Made by a program: the position numbers and the translations under genes
Shown: positions 18,326 through 26,693 of the stretch, piece by piece
Layout: each line of letters starts with the position of its first letter
How positions within the stretch are numbered: position 1 is the first letter of the stretch
Notes under the pieces: model-generated
What the model was told of the DNA's origin: nothing
The model's database searches: none
Seen by the model: only the letters and a program-made list of their open reading frames with translations
Assembly (NCBI RefSeq): GCF_002387895.1
Contig: NZ_DGLI01000006.1
Location: 22,739 to 86,738, forward strand
Source: Clostridium sp. UBA4548
GTDB taxonomy: Bacteria > Bacillota > Clostridia > Clostridiales > Clostridiaceae
Length of the DNA stretch: 64,000 nucleotides
Reading direction: 5' to 3'

Positions 18326-19294
18326 TGCCATCTTCTTTTGTAATCTAATATCATTTCCATAAAACTTAAATAAGTCAAAATTCCCTATAAGTCTTGAAGT
18401 TATTCTTTCAGAGTACATGTTTGTAAGGCCATCTAGTGAATAATTAGTGGATACAAGCATCTTCTTTCCCCTTAACAACTTTCCATTTAATAAATTAAAT
18501 AACTCAGTCTTAGAAAAATCTGAAGACATTTCAGTTCCTAAGTCATCAATAATTAATAAATCGCAATTTATAAGATGCTCTTCTAATTCTAAGTTGCCGT
18601 TAAATTTTATGTCCTTTAAACTCTTAATTAGCTCTTCTGAGGTTTTATACACTACGAAGTATCCCTTATCTAATAATTCTTTAGCAATACAATGAGATAA
18701 AAAGGTCTTCCCAGTTCCAGAATTGCCGTAGAAAAGAAGATTTTCATCAGTATCCTTAAAGTTTTTTATAAAGCTCCAAGTTTTACTTACGATTTGTTCG
18801 ATGTTTTCTCTTGGGCTAAACCTTTCTGGGCCATTATTTGAGGTGGAATAGTAATCTAATTTAAAGTTATCAAAATTATTTTTTTGCAAAAGCTTTGATA
18901 AATCTGCATTATTATAATAAATTTTAACTAATTTTTGTTTATAGCAGGCACATTTCACTTTTCCTAAAAAGCCAGTATCCTTACATTTGGGACAGTTATA
19001 GTTTAACTCAAGGTAATCCATAGAATATCCGTGAGATACTAGAAGTTCAGATTTTTTTATCCTAAGAGTTGTTATATTTTCCTTCACTTCATTTAAGTAT
19101 TCGTCTCTACTTTCTAAATTTCTAAGAGCATTCAAAGACATTTGAATACATAGTTTACCTATATTGTTTTCAATTTCAATCACTTCAGGAAGCTTAGCTT
19201 CAATTTCAGCTCTTCTTTTTCTTAGATTATCCTGCTCTTTAGTTCTAATATCTTCATAAATTTTCATTATTTCAAGGTGATGACTGTTAATCAT
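18323..19294 (-). CDS. DnaC/DnaI-like helicase loader ATPase
   Basis: 323 residues. An N-terminal helical part (1-100) is followed by a zinc-binding motif (CPKCKDTGF..CACYKQ, about 105-125) and an AAA+ ATPase with Walker A GNSGTGKT (about 197-204) and Walker B LLIIDDLGTE. This arrangement fits a DnaI-type helicase loader rather than an IstB transposition helper: there is no transposase beside it, and it overlaps a DnaD-domain gene by 8 nt. It should deliver DnaB to the replication fork. Confidence 0.88.
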   Translation of the reverse strand: MINSHHLEIMKIYEDIRTKEQDNLRKRRAEIEAKLPEVIEIENNIGKLCIQMSLNALRNLESRDEYLNEVKENITTLRIKKSELLVSHGYSMDYLELNYNCPKCKDTGFLGKVKCACYKQKLVKIYYNNADLSKLLQKNNFDNFKLDYYSTSNNGPERFSPRENIEQIVSKTWSFIKNFKDTDENLLFYGNSGTGKTFLSHCIAKELLDKGYFVVYKTSEELIKSLKDIKFNGNLELEEHLINCDLLIIDDLGTEMSSDFSKTELFNLLNGKLLRGKKMLVSTNYSLDGLTNMYSERITSRLIGNFDLFKFYGNDIRLQKKMA

Positions 19295-20270
19295 TGTTAT
19301 CCCATCCTAATAGTTTTCTTTCTAATTCATCAAAATCATAAGTACGCTGTTCATAGTTGTTGAAGTTGCCCTTGGAATTAGTGGAGTTATTTATAATAGG
19401 CTTATGAGTAAGTTTTTTTCTGTCTTTTTTCTCAATATCTTCTAAACTCTTGATATTATCTTTAAACCAGCTATTTAATATACCATCAATATATTTAAAA
19501 TCTGCCCTGTTTAGTCTTTCAAAACATATATCGCAGGCTTTATAAATAATATTAATAGGAAACTTATAAACACTTAGCCATTTCTCAAGGATTTCTTCTT
19601 GAGGCTTCATTATATCAGCATTTTTGACTCCTAAGTATGTAAGTATCTTTCTTATATTAATCCACTTATCTTCATGTTTTTTTATGAAGCTTTGGGCACC
19701 TTCAATATCCTTTATTTTAGAATCATGCCATGCAATTGCTATTTTTTCTATGTATCTATAATCATTTTTTCCTTTAGATACACAATACTGAATCAATAAT
19801 AAAATTAACTCAGGGGAAAAATTAAAATCCTTTTGCCAACCTAAGTAAAGGGTCATTTCCTTAGGGGATAGAGGACGGCCAATTAGTTTTTCTATATCTT
19901 GCAACATTCCTTTTACTGAAGAGTTATCTAGCTCTCTTAAAAGATTCAGGTTTTTCTCTCCATCTTCTTGAGTATTGCTTAGATTTAGAAATTCAATGTT
20001 GAAGTTTCCCATATTATCAATAGCAGACATTTTCACTATGCCCTCATCATGCCAATAATTCCAGGCATTTAACACATCTGTCTCTAAAAGAGAAAGAGTT
20101 GAAGCAATTAGACCGGAGTTTGCACCAAGTTCTCCACTTATGCAATACTTAAGCCCAAGGAGATAAACCTTGACGTATTCACCTCTAGCCTTTGCCATGT
20201 ACCTATCTATGAACACATTACTTACAGGAGTATAATCTAAAGTTTTATTCTTAAACATAAAAGTGCTCAT
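19287..20270 (-). CDS. DnaD domain replication initiation protein
   Basis: 327 residues. The N-terminus (about 10-100) looks like the winged-helix DnaD/DnaB-N domain; a DnaB_2/DnaD C-terminal domain follows at about 130-210 (LIGRPLSPKEMTLYLGWQKDFNFSP... ending KIAIAWHDSKI) and a second similar helical repeat at about 220-280. Clostridia lack a separate DnaB/DnaD/DnaI set as in Bacillus; this pair is their usual loader. Start ATG at 20270 behind AAAGGTAGAG. Translation is coupled to the downstream ATPase. Confidence 0.85.
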   Translation of the reverse strand: MSTFMFKNKTLDYTPVSNVFIDRYMAKARGEYVKVYLLGLKYCISGELGANSGLIASTLSLLETDVLNAWNYWHDEGIVKMSAIDNMGNFNIEFLNLSNTQEDGEKNLNLLRELDNSSVKGMLQDIEKLIGRPLSPKEMTLYLGWQKDFNFSPELILLLIQYCVSKGKNDYRYIEKIAIAWHDSKIKDIEGAQSFIKKHEDKWINIRKILTYLGVKNADIMKPQEEILEKWLSVYKFPINIIYKACDICFERLNRADFKYIDGILNSWFKDNIKSLEDIEKKDRKKLTHKPIINNSTNSKGNFNNYEQRTYDFDELERKLLGWDNND

Positions 20271-20379
20271 GGAATCTCTACCTTTCTCATTATAATGTTA
20301 ATACTAAAATATTATAATGTTAAACATTATTAATATCAACAGGAAGTATTTTATAATAATTAAACACTTCCATTAGTAT

Positions 20380-20532
20380 TTTATCCATCTAAAACAAAAT
20401 AAAAAGCTTATGATATAACTTCTATTTTGTGGCTATAAGTATGAATTTGCCAATGAAGAAACAGGCTCTTTCATCAGTATAGAATACAAAATAAACTATC
20501 ATACTGACTAGTTATTTTTAAAAAGATGACTT
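20380..20532. repeat. Imperfect inverted-repeat element (MITE-like), copy 2
   Basis: In the 376-bp gap before the M23 gene. The right part (20486-20532) matches 2783-2829: ACAAAATA, CATACTGACT and TTATTTTT..AAGATG are shared in the same order and spacing. The left end (ATCTAAAACAAAATAAAAAG) is roughly complementary to the right end. Inner sequence differs from copy 1. The remainder of the gap shows no gene. Confidence 0.4.
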
Positions 20533-20646
20533 AATCATAGTATAACATATACTCAGAAAACAAGGGAAAAAAATTAAGAATATATGACTTATGTTTAAAA
20601 TTACCTCATGAAGGGAATATTATCACTAGAGATATGGAGGTATAAT

Positions 20647-21489
20647 ATGGTAAACATTAAATCAATAAGTAAGGAAATATTTATAGTAATTGTAACTATA
20701 ATCTTTATTACTCTTATGATTATGTCAAATAGTAACAAAATTTATACTGGAGCTGCAGATAATAAAGTGACAAGTAATGAAGTGGATGGACTCATTATGA
20801 AATCTGATGGAGTAGAAGTTGGAGTTGTAAATAATGAGGAGGTTGGAAATAAAGCCATAGAAATAGTGAAGGAAAGATATCTGGCTAAGGCAAAAATAAG
20901 TGAAATAAAAACTGTGATCATAAATAACAAGATAACTTATGAAAAGATAACTTGTGATGAAAATCAGTTAAATACCGCTGAAACTTTAAGTAATAAAATA
21001 GTAGAGTACAACAATAATAATAAAAAAAATATAGTATCTTTTACAATTGTGAAAGAAAGCAAGGCAGTACCAGTAATAAGTTCTGTACGAAATAAAATGG
21101 TTACTTTGAATAGTGCCTTACACACTCCAACAATAGGGTGGCTAACCTCTTCCTTTGGAGTGAGAGATGGTGTTATGCATAAGGGTATAGACTTAGCTGC
21201 AAATTTAGGAACACCTGTAGAAGCAGCTCTTGATGGTAAGGTTTCCTTTTCAGGAACACTTAAGGGTTATGGTAAAGTTGTAAAAGTAGATCATGGTAAT
21301 GGAATGGAGACAATTTATGCTCACTGCAATAAACTTTATGTTAATAGTGGAGAAGAAGTAAAAAGAGGGGATCATATCGCAGACGTAGGCAGTACAGGAG
21401 ATAGTACAGGACCACATCTACATTTCGAAGTAAAGATAAATGGAAACCCTGTGGATCCACTTAAATATGGAAGTAATAAACAATATTAA
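20647..21489 (+). CDS. M23 family metallopeptidase (LytM-type), membrane-anchored
   Basis: 280 residues. An N-terminal hydrophobic segment (about 8-25, IFIVIVTIIFITLMIM) anchors or exports it; a middle region (about 35-150) precedes the M23 domain. Zinc ligands are His178 and Asp182 (HKGIDLA) and His259 in HLHFE, with His257 and the YAH histidine completing the site, so it appears active. Such enzymes cut peptidoglycan peptides. GGAGG at 20636-20640 fits the ATG at 20647, so an upstream in-frame ATG at 20608 is not used. Confidence 0.9.
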   Translation: MVNIKSISKEIFIVIVTIIFITLMIMSNSNKIYTGAADNKVTSNEVDGLIMKSDGVEVGVVNNEEVGNKAIEIVKERYLAKAKISEIKTVIINNKITYEKITCDENQLNTAETLSNKIVEYNNNNKKNIVSFTIVKESKAVPVISSVRNKMVTLNSALHTPTIGWLTSSFGVRDGVMHKGIDLAANLGTPVEAALDGKVSFSGTLKGYGKVVKVDHGNGMETIYAHCNKLYVNSGEEVKRGDHIADVGSTGDSTGPHLHFEVKINGNPVDPLKYGSNKQY

Positions 21490-21500
21490 TTATACATATT

Positions 21501-21542
21501 GTAACATAGGTTACGGATAAATTTTTAAATTTAGATTATCAT
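21501..21542 (+). promoter_or_regulatory. Second HcpR-type palindrome with possible -10 box
   Basis: GTAACATAGGTTAC at 21501-21514 matches 13 of 14 positions of the site at 15650. TATCAT at 21537-21542 is at the same distance downstream as the TATAAT of the other promoter, again putting the palindrome near -41.5. Confidence 0.5.
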
Positions 21543-21632
21543 ATAACTATAAGAAAAATTACTAAGTAAAATTTTAAACCTTTATTAGAATGAATTTTAT
21601 AAAATAATATGAGTGAAAAGGAGAATAGTTAT

Positions 21633-22283
21633 ATGAGCGCATTTTTAGCACCAATTCATAGTTGGTTATTTAATAAAATACTTATGTTCCAAGATATAGA
21701 AATAGATTTAAGAAATAAGTACCTTGAAGTTTATGGTGAAGAGGCAAGAGAAATAGTTGAAGAAACAAAGGAATTTGGAGAGCTTATCGACAGAACAAAA
21801 TCTATCGATGAATTAATAGATTTAGGAAATATTCATGGGTGGCTTCAAAATAAGATTCAAAATGGAGAAAGCAGAGTAGCTATTATTTTGTCAAGATTTA
21901 TTGATAAATATGGAGATGATGCACTAAAAATTGCAGAAGGCATATTTTACAATAATGGAGTTAAGCAAGGTGAAATAGCAAAGCACAAGGAAAGTCCTGA
22001 AAATGCTAAGGATATATTTTCAACTTTAAATAACTATATTCTTGAGGGTATGCCCTGTGACAGAGTGCAAAAACTAATCCAAGCAGATGAAGATGTAGTG
22101 AGATGGATAAACACTTCTTGTGTTCATAGAGGTAATTTTGATAGAGTAGGTGCAACTATAAACTTATTTTATAGCTTAAGATTTATATATTTAAAAGGAT
22201 TTGTAAGTTCAGTAAATGAAGGATATAAATTCTATGAAACAAACAATGAAGATGACTATATATACAATATAGAAAGAGCATAA
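21633..22283 (+). CDS. Conserved-looking protein of unknown function
   Basis: 216 residues, soluble and mostly helical, no membrane segment. I do not recognise the family. Visible features are an N-terminal APIHSWLFNKILMFQDIE, a repeated pattern (IHSWLFNKI at about 8 and IHGWLQNKI near 69) that suggests two similar helical halves, and cysteines at about 146 and 169 (CDR, SCVHRGNFDRVG). AAAAGGAG at 21616-21623 fits the ATG at 21633. The upstream palindrome shared with the DUF1858 gene suggests co-regulation, perhaps under nitrosative stress. A terminator follows at 22402. Confidence 0.6.
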   Translation: MSAFLAPIHSWLFNKILMFQDIEIDLRNKYLEVYGEEAREIVEETKEFGELIDRTKSIDELIDLGNIHGWLQNKIQNGESRVAIILSRFIDKYGDDALKIAEGIFYNNGVKQGEIAKHKESPENAKDIFSTLNNYILEGMPCDRVQKLIQADEDVVRWINTSCVHRGNFDRVGATINLFYSLRFIYLKGFVSSVNEGYKFYETNNEDDYIYNIERA

Positions 22284-22401
22284 TATAAGTTTAGGATAAA
22301 GTATTAATATTCTAAGAAGTAAAAGCTAACAAGGAACCAAATAAAATTTATAAAATAGTAATTTGGTTACCTATAAATATAAACCCTTACCCCTTGACCC
22401 C

Positions 22402-22442
22402 AAAAATAGACTATTAGTAAATACTGATAGTCTATTTTTTTC
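22402..22442 (+). terminator. Terminator upstream of fab operon
   Basis: 13-bp stem AAAAATAGACTAT / ATAGTCTATTTTT with a 12-nt loop and T tail. It isolates the fab operon from upstream transcription. Confidence 0.9.
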
Positions 22443-22604
22443 TGAAAAATTAAGATTTCAACCAAATTTATTGGTGGGAAATATATGAAAAGAGTTTACT
22501 GATATAGATCAGGGAAAATAGTTAATGCCAATAAAAGAGTAGTTAATTACAGAAATTCTTATGTAAAATTATTACAAAAAATTTCTGTACTAATAAAAAC
22601 CATA

Positions 22605-22663
22605 TTGACATATAGTTTTATTAGTTATATACTTTGATTATCAAAATATTTGATTGTCAAAGT
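22605..22663 (+). promoter_or_regulatory. fab operon promoter with tandem FabT-type operators
   Basis: TTGACA (22605-22610), 17-nt spacer, TATACT (22628-22633). Two palindromes, ACTTTGATTATCAAAAT (22631-22647) and ATTTGATTGTCAAAGT (22648-22663), match the FabT consensus of the TTTGA-N-TATCAAA type. They overlap the -10 box and start region, so binding would block transcription. Confidence 0.82.
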
Positions 22664-22680
22664 AAAGGAGAAGATTAAAA

Positions 22681-23145
22681 ATGTTATCACCTTCTTCAAA
22701 TAAAAAAGTGTTAAATGAATTATTGGTAGAAACCTTTAATGATATCCTTCAAATAGAGCAAAATGCTCTAAAGGAAGGAGTTCTTAATGACTTATCAATA
22801 ACAGAAATACATACAATAGAAGCTATTGGAATGTATGGATCAAGAACTATGAGTGAGGTTGCTCAAGACTTAAATATTACAGTAGGTACTTTAACCACTG
22901 CTATAAATAAACTTGTGAAAAAAGAATATGTTGAAAGACAAAGAGGCGAAGAAGATAGGAGAGCAGTAATGATTGCCCTCACTAGAAAAGGAAAACTTGC
23001 TTATAGAATTCATCAAAAGTTCCATCAAACAATGGTTGAGGAAACTATAAATGGATTAAGTAAGGAAGAAGAAGGGATTTTAATTAAATCCTTAGAAAAG
23101 CTAAATTTATTTTTTAAATCTAAGTATCACTTAGATGGCAAGTAA
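22681..23145 (+). CDS. fabT: MarR family transcriptional regulator FabT
   Basis: 154 residues. The winged helix-turn-helix is at about 40-100 (TMSEVAQDLNITVGTLTTAINKLVKKEYVERQRGEEDRRAVMIALT). It is the first gene of a full fatty acid synthesis operon, the normal place of FabT in Firmicutes; FabT represses the operon with acyl-ACP as corepressor. The two operators just upstream support autoregulation. AAAGGAG lies 10 nt before the ATG. The fabH start is 10 nt beyond its stop. Confidence 0.92.
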   Translation: MLSPSSNKKVLNELLVETFNDILQIEQNALKEGVLNDLSITEIHTIEAIGMYGSRTMSEVAQDLNITVGTLTTAINKLVKKEYVERQRGEEDRRAVMIALTRKGKLAYRIHQKFHQTMVEETINGLSKEEEGILIKSLEKLNLFFKSKYHLDGK

Positions 23146-23155
23146 GGAGGCAGAG

Positions 23156-24139
23156 ATGAGAAATATAGAAATTATAGGAACAGGCTCTTATACTCCAAAA
23201 CATATGGTTACTAATGAAATGTTAGAAACTATAATGGATACTTCTAATGAGTGGATAGTATCCAGGACTGGAATAGAGAGCAGACACATCTCAACAGGAG
23301 AGGAAACTTCAGATCTTGCAACAAAAGCTGCTTTAGAAGCCTTAAAGGACAGCAATTTGCAGGCTGAAGAAATTGATCTTGTTATTGTAGCTACTTGCAG
23401 CCCTGACTCTTTAGTTCCCTCAGTAGCTTGTAAAGTTCAAAAAAATATTGGAGCACATAATGCTATGGCCTTTGATATTAATGCTGCTTGCAGTGGTTTT
23501 GTTTTTGGATTAGATATTGCTAGAGGTTTTATGGCTTCAGGCAGGTTTAAAACAGCATTAATTATTGGAGCTGAGGTTTTATCTAAGATAATAAATTGGG
23601 AAGATAGAAGTACTAGCATACTATTTGGAGATGGGGCAGGTGCAGCGGTTTTAAAGGAAAGCACTGTTGATGGACTATCTTATATTAATTGTAAAAGTGA
23701 AGGCGAGAAATGGGAAGCACTAACCTGTGGGTCAGTAGCCTTAGAAAATCCATTTATTATGGATGCAATACCTGTAAATAGTAAGGTAACTATGGAAGGA
23801 AAAGAAATTTATAAGTTTGCTGTAAAGGTTATGGAAAGTGAATTCAATAGAATTCTAAATGATGCAAATTTAAAGAAGGAAGATATTGACTTTATAGTTC
23901 CACACCAAGCTAACATTAGAATGATAGAAGCCTTTAGCAAGAAAATAGGCGTATCTTTAGAAAAGTTTATTATTAATTTAAATAGATTTGGAAACACCTC
24001 TGGGGCAAGTATACCAATTGCTTTAGATGAGGGTAATAAAAGTGGAGCCTTTAAAAAGGGTAATAAAATTGTAGTTATAGGATTTGGTGGTGGACTTACT
24101 TTTGGAAGTGCACTAATAACTTGGAATAAAGGCTTTTAA
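23156..24139 (+). CDS. fabH: 3-oxoacyl-ACP synthase III
   Basis: 327 residues, usual length. The catalytic triad is visible: Cys112 (AACSGFVFG), His in PHQANIRM and Asn in RFGNTSGAS. It condenses acetyl- or branched acyl-CoA with malonyl-ACP to begin chains. AAGGAGG places the start at ATG 23156; an earlier in-frame ATG at 23135 lies inside fabT and ahead of the ribosome binding site. Confidence 0.97.
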   Translation: MRNIEIIGTGSYTPKHMVTNEMLETIMDTSNEWIVSRTGIESRHISTGEETSDLATKAALEALKDSNLQAEEIDLVIVATCSPDSLVPSVACKVQKNIGAHNAMAFDINAACSGFVFGLDIARGFMASGRFKTALIIGAEVLSKIINWEDRSTSILFGDGAGAAVLKESTVDGLSYINCKSEGEKWEALTCGSVALENPFIMDAIPVNSKVTMEGKEIYKFAVKVMESEFNRILNDANLKKEDIDFIVPHQANIRMIEAFSKKIGVSLEKFIINLNRFGNTSGASIPIALDEGNKSGAFKKGNKIVVIGFGGGLTFGSALITWNKGF

Positions 24140-24218
24140 ATAAAGTAACAGGTAAAAATATATAATTGATAAAAACAAAACTTAATCATATATAAACAAA
24201 TTTGAGGAGGAATTTAAA

Positions 24219-24452
24219 ATGGTATTAGAAAAAGTTAAAAAGGTTATAGCAGATCAGTTATCTATGGAAGTAGAGGAAGTAAAAATAGAATCAACTTTTA
24301 CAGAAGATTTAGGAGTAGACTCTTTAGAAATATTTGAAATTGTTATGAGCTTAGAAGAGGAATTTAATATTGAAATTCCAAATGAGGATATTGAAAATAT
24401 TAAAACAATAGGAGATATAGTAAATTACGTGAAGTCTAAGGTTGAAGAATAA
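24219..24452 (+). CDS. acpP: Acyl carrier protein
   Basis: 77 residues, acidic. Ser35 in GVDSLEIFE is the phosphopantetheine attachment site. Helix II reads EIFEIVMSLEEEFNIEIPNED; position after DSL is Glu rather than the more common Asp-type variant but the motif is functional. Strong GAGGAGGAAT ribosome binding site. It carries the growing acyl chain for all enzymes of this operon. Confidence 0.97.
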   Translation: MVLEKVKKVIADQLSMEVEEVKIESTFTEDLGVDSLEIFEIVMSLEEEFNIEIPNEDIENIKTIGDIVNYVKSKVEE

Positions 24453-24471
24453 GAATTAAACCTTAGCTTAG

Positions 24472-24614
24472 AAAGAGAAACCTCTAATTCTCTTTAAGTG
24501 GAGGTCAGTAGCATAATATTAATTTTGGAAGGAATTTATTATCCTTTCAAGGTTAATGAACAAAATTAACTTGTTCATTATTTAAGGTCAGATGGAAGTA
24601 CTATCTGGCCTTAA
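24472..24614 (+). promoter_or_regulatory. Four consecutive hairpins in the acpP-fabK gap
   Basis: Stems: 24472-24495 (AAAGAGAA/TTCTCTTT), 24525-24550 (TTGGAAGGA/TCCTTTCAA), 24554-24580 (TAATGAACAA/TTGTTCATTA), 24582-24614 (12 bp, TTAAGGTCAGAT/ATCTGGCCTTAA). None has a U tract. They may set mRNA processing or stability so that acpP is made in excess. Confidence 0.55.
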
Positions 24615-24629
24615 CCATAGGAGGTAAAC

Positions 24630-25580
24630 ATGATTAAATCAGATATATGCTCAATACTTGGAATAAAATATCCTGTTATTCAAGGCGGAATGGCTTGGAT
24701 TGCAGATAGCAGTTTAGCTAGTGCAGTGTCTAATGCTGGAGGGCTTGGAATTATTGCAGCAGGTAATAATACTCCTGAAAATGTAAGGAAAGAAATTAAA
24801 AAAGCAAAACAACTTACAGATAAGCCTTTTGGTGTGAACATTATGCTACTAAGTGATAATGCAGATGAAGTAGCAAAGATAGTATGTGAAGAGGGTGTAA
24901 AGGTAGTTACCACTGGGGCTGGAAATCCTGGAAAATATATGGATATGTGGAAAAGTCATAATATTAAGGTAATTCCAGTGGTTGCCTCAGTTGCTTTAGC
25001 AAGAAGAATGGAAAGAAGCGGAGCAGATATTGTTATTGCTGAAGGAATGGAAGCTGGAGGTCATATTGGAGAATTAACTACTATGGCATTAGTTCCACAA
25101 ATAGTGGATAGTGTAAATATTCCTGTAATTGCTGCTGGTGGTGTTGGAGACGGAAGAGGTATGGCAGCGGCATTTATGTTAGGAGCGCAAGGAGTTCAAG
25201 TTGGAACTAGATTTTTAATAGCAAGAGAATGTAATGTTCATGAAAACTATAAGAAAAAGGTTATTGACTCAAAAGATATAGATTCTGTGGTAACAGCAAG
25301 AAGCACAGGTCATCCTGTAAGAGTTCTTAGAAATAAGTTATCAAGAGAGTTTGTTAACCTAGAGAAACAAGCAGCATCTTTTGAAGAAATTGAAAAGTTA
25401 GGATCAGGGGCTTTAAGAAAAGCTGTTGTTGAAGGAGATATAGATAATGGTTCAGTTATGGCAGGTCAAATAGCTGGATTAATAAAAAAAGAAGAAAGTT
25501 GTGAAGAAATTTTAAAAGATTTAGTAGAAGGTGCTAAGGAAGTTTTAGAAAAGATTTCTTCAGTTAATTTTGGAGGATAA
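24630..25580 (+). CDS. fabK: Enoyl-ACP reductase II (FMN-dependent)
   Basis: 316 residues of the nitronate-monooxygenase-like TIM barrel fold. N-terminal GIKYPVIQGGMAWIADSSLASAVSNAGGLG and the FMN-phosphate segment AAGGVGDGRGMAAAFMLGAQGVQVGTRF are clear. In a fab operon this is FabK, which reduces the enoyl-ACP with NAD(P)H. No fabI or fabL is present in the window; FabK enzymes are insensitive to triclosan. TAGGAGGT precedes the ATG. Confidence 0.95.
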   Translation: MIKSDICSILGIKYPVIQGGMAWIADSSLASAVSNAGGLGIIAAGNNTPENVRKEIKKAKQLTDKPFGVNIMLLSDNADEVAKIVCEEGVKVVTTGAGNPGKYMDMWKSHNIKVIPVVASVALARRMERSGADIVIAEGMEAGGHIGELTTMALVPQIVDSVNIPVIAAGGVGDGRGMAAAFMLGAQGVQVGTRFLIARECNVHENYKKKVIDSKDIDSVVTARSTGHPVRVLRNKLSREFVNLEKQAASFEEIEKLGSGALRKAVVEGDIDNGSVMAGQIAGLIKKEESCEEILKDLVEGAKEVLEKISSVNFGG

Positions 25581-25581
25581 T

Positions 25582-26514
25582 ATGAGAAAAGTTGGATTTA
25601 TATTCCCAGGACAAGGAGCTCAATATGTGGGCATGGGAAAGGAATTATATGATAATTTTTCTGAGGCGAAGGAAGTATTTAATAAGGCTGATAGAATTTT
25701 AGGAAGAAATATATCTGACCTATGTTTTCAAGGTCCAATGGAAGAGTTAACGAGTACAAATAATACACAGGTAGCAATTTTAACTACTTCTATAGCAGCT
25801 CTAGAAGTTTTGAAAAAACATGGGATAAAACCCATGATGGTAGCAGGACTAAGTCTTGGTGAGTATTCAGCTCTTGTTGCCAGTGGAGCACTTTCCCTTG
25901 AAGAGGCTTTAGTGTTGGTAGAAAAAAGAGGAAGCTTCATGAAGGAAGATAGTGATAGGTATAAGGGGGAAATGGCTGCAGTTTTAGGGGTTTCACAGGA
26001 AATTATTCAAGAAGTTTGCAATGAGTGCAAGGACTTAGGGGTAATTTCTATAGCTAACTATAACTGCCCAGGACAAATTGTAATTGCCGGGGAAATAGAA
26101 CCTCTAAACAAAGCTATAGAGCTTTTAAATGAAAGAGGAGCTAAAAAGGTAATTAAACTCCCTGTTAGTGGCGCTTTTCATACTGAATTGCTAGAAAATG
26201 CTTCTAATAGATTAAGAGAAGAATTAAATAAGGTAAACTTTAATGAATTTAACATTAAGTTTATACCGAACCTAACTGGTGAGACTTTAGAAGAGATAGA
26301 AAATTTAAAAGATATACTGAAAAATCAAGTTAAAAGTTCAGTACAATGGGAAAAATCTATAAATACAATGATAAATGAAGGTGTTGATACCTTCATAGAA
26401 GTAGGACCAGGAAAAGCTTTAAGTGGATTTGTAAAGAAAGTAAATAGAGCCTTAAAGGTATATAATGTAGAAGATTTAGCTTCCTTAAGTAAAGTTTTAG
26501 AAGCTTTGCAATAA
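25582..26514 (+). CDS. fabD: Malonyl-CoA:ACP transacylase
   Basis: 310 residues. FIFPGQGAQYVGMG opening, active-site Ser91 in GLSLGEYSA (usual GHSLGE; His replaced by Leu, common in clostridial members), and His in GAFHTELL. It charges ACP with malonate. GGAGG at 25572-25576 fits the ATG at 25582, directly after the fabK stop. It is followed by a 179-nt gap with hairpins. Confidence 0.96.
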   Translation: MRKVGFIFPGQGAQYVGMGKELYDNFSEAKEVFNKADRILGRNISDLCFQGPMEELTSTNNTQVAILTTSIAALEVLKKHGIKPMMVAGLSLGEYSALVASGALSLEEALVLVEKRGSFMKEDSDRYKGEMAAVLGVSQEIIQEVCNECKDLGVISIANYNCPGQIVIAGEIEPLNKAIELLNERGAKKVIKLPVSGAFHTELLENASNRLREELNKVNFNEFNIKFIPNLTGETLEEIENLKDILKNQVKSSVQWEKSINTMINEGVDTFIEVGPGKALSGFVKKVNRALKVYNVEDLASLSKVLEALQ

Positions 26515-26549
26515 AAGTCCCAACAACTTTTATAGGATAGCTTTAGCTT

Positions 26550-26665
26550 TGACTCTCACTGAAATTAAGTATATACCATAGGACAAAGTGAGAGTCATAT
26601 AATAAAGTTCATTAAAAAATTTCAAGTGCAGTTAAGTTCTAATGAAATCTTTAAGATTTAACTGC
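26550..26665 (+). promoter_or_regulatory. Two hairpins in the fabD-fabG gap
   Basis: A perfect 11-bp stem TGACTCTCACT (26550-26560) with AGTGAGAGTCA (26587-26597), and an 8-bp stem GCAGTTAA (26628-26635) with TTAACTGC (26658-26665). No U tract, so not simple terminators. Confidence 0.5.
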
Positions 26666-26693
26666 CTATAATTACATTAGGGGAGAGTAGAAT

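Noticed and set aside
18323..20270. IS21-type IstA/IstB transposition pair
   Set aside because: The ATPase resembles IstB, but its partner is a DnaD-domain protein, not a transposase.
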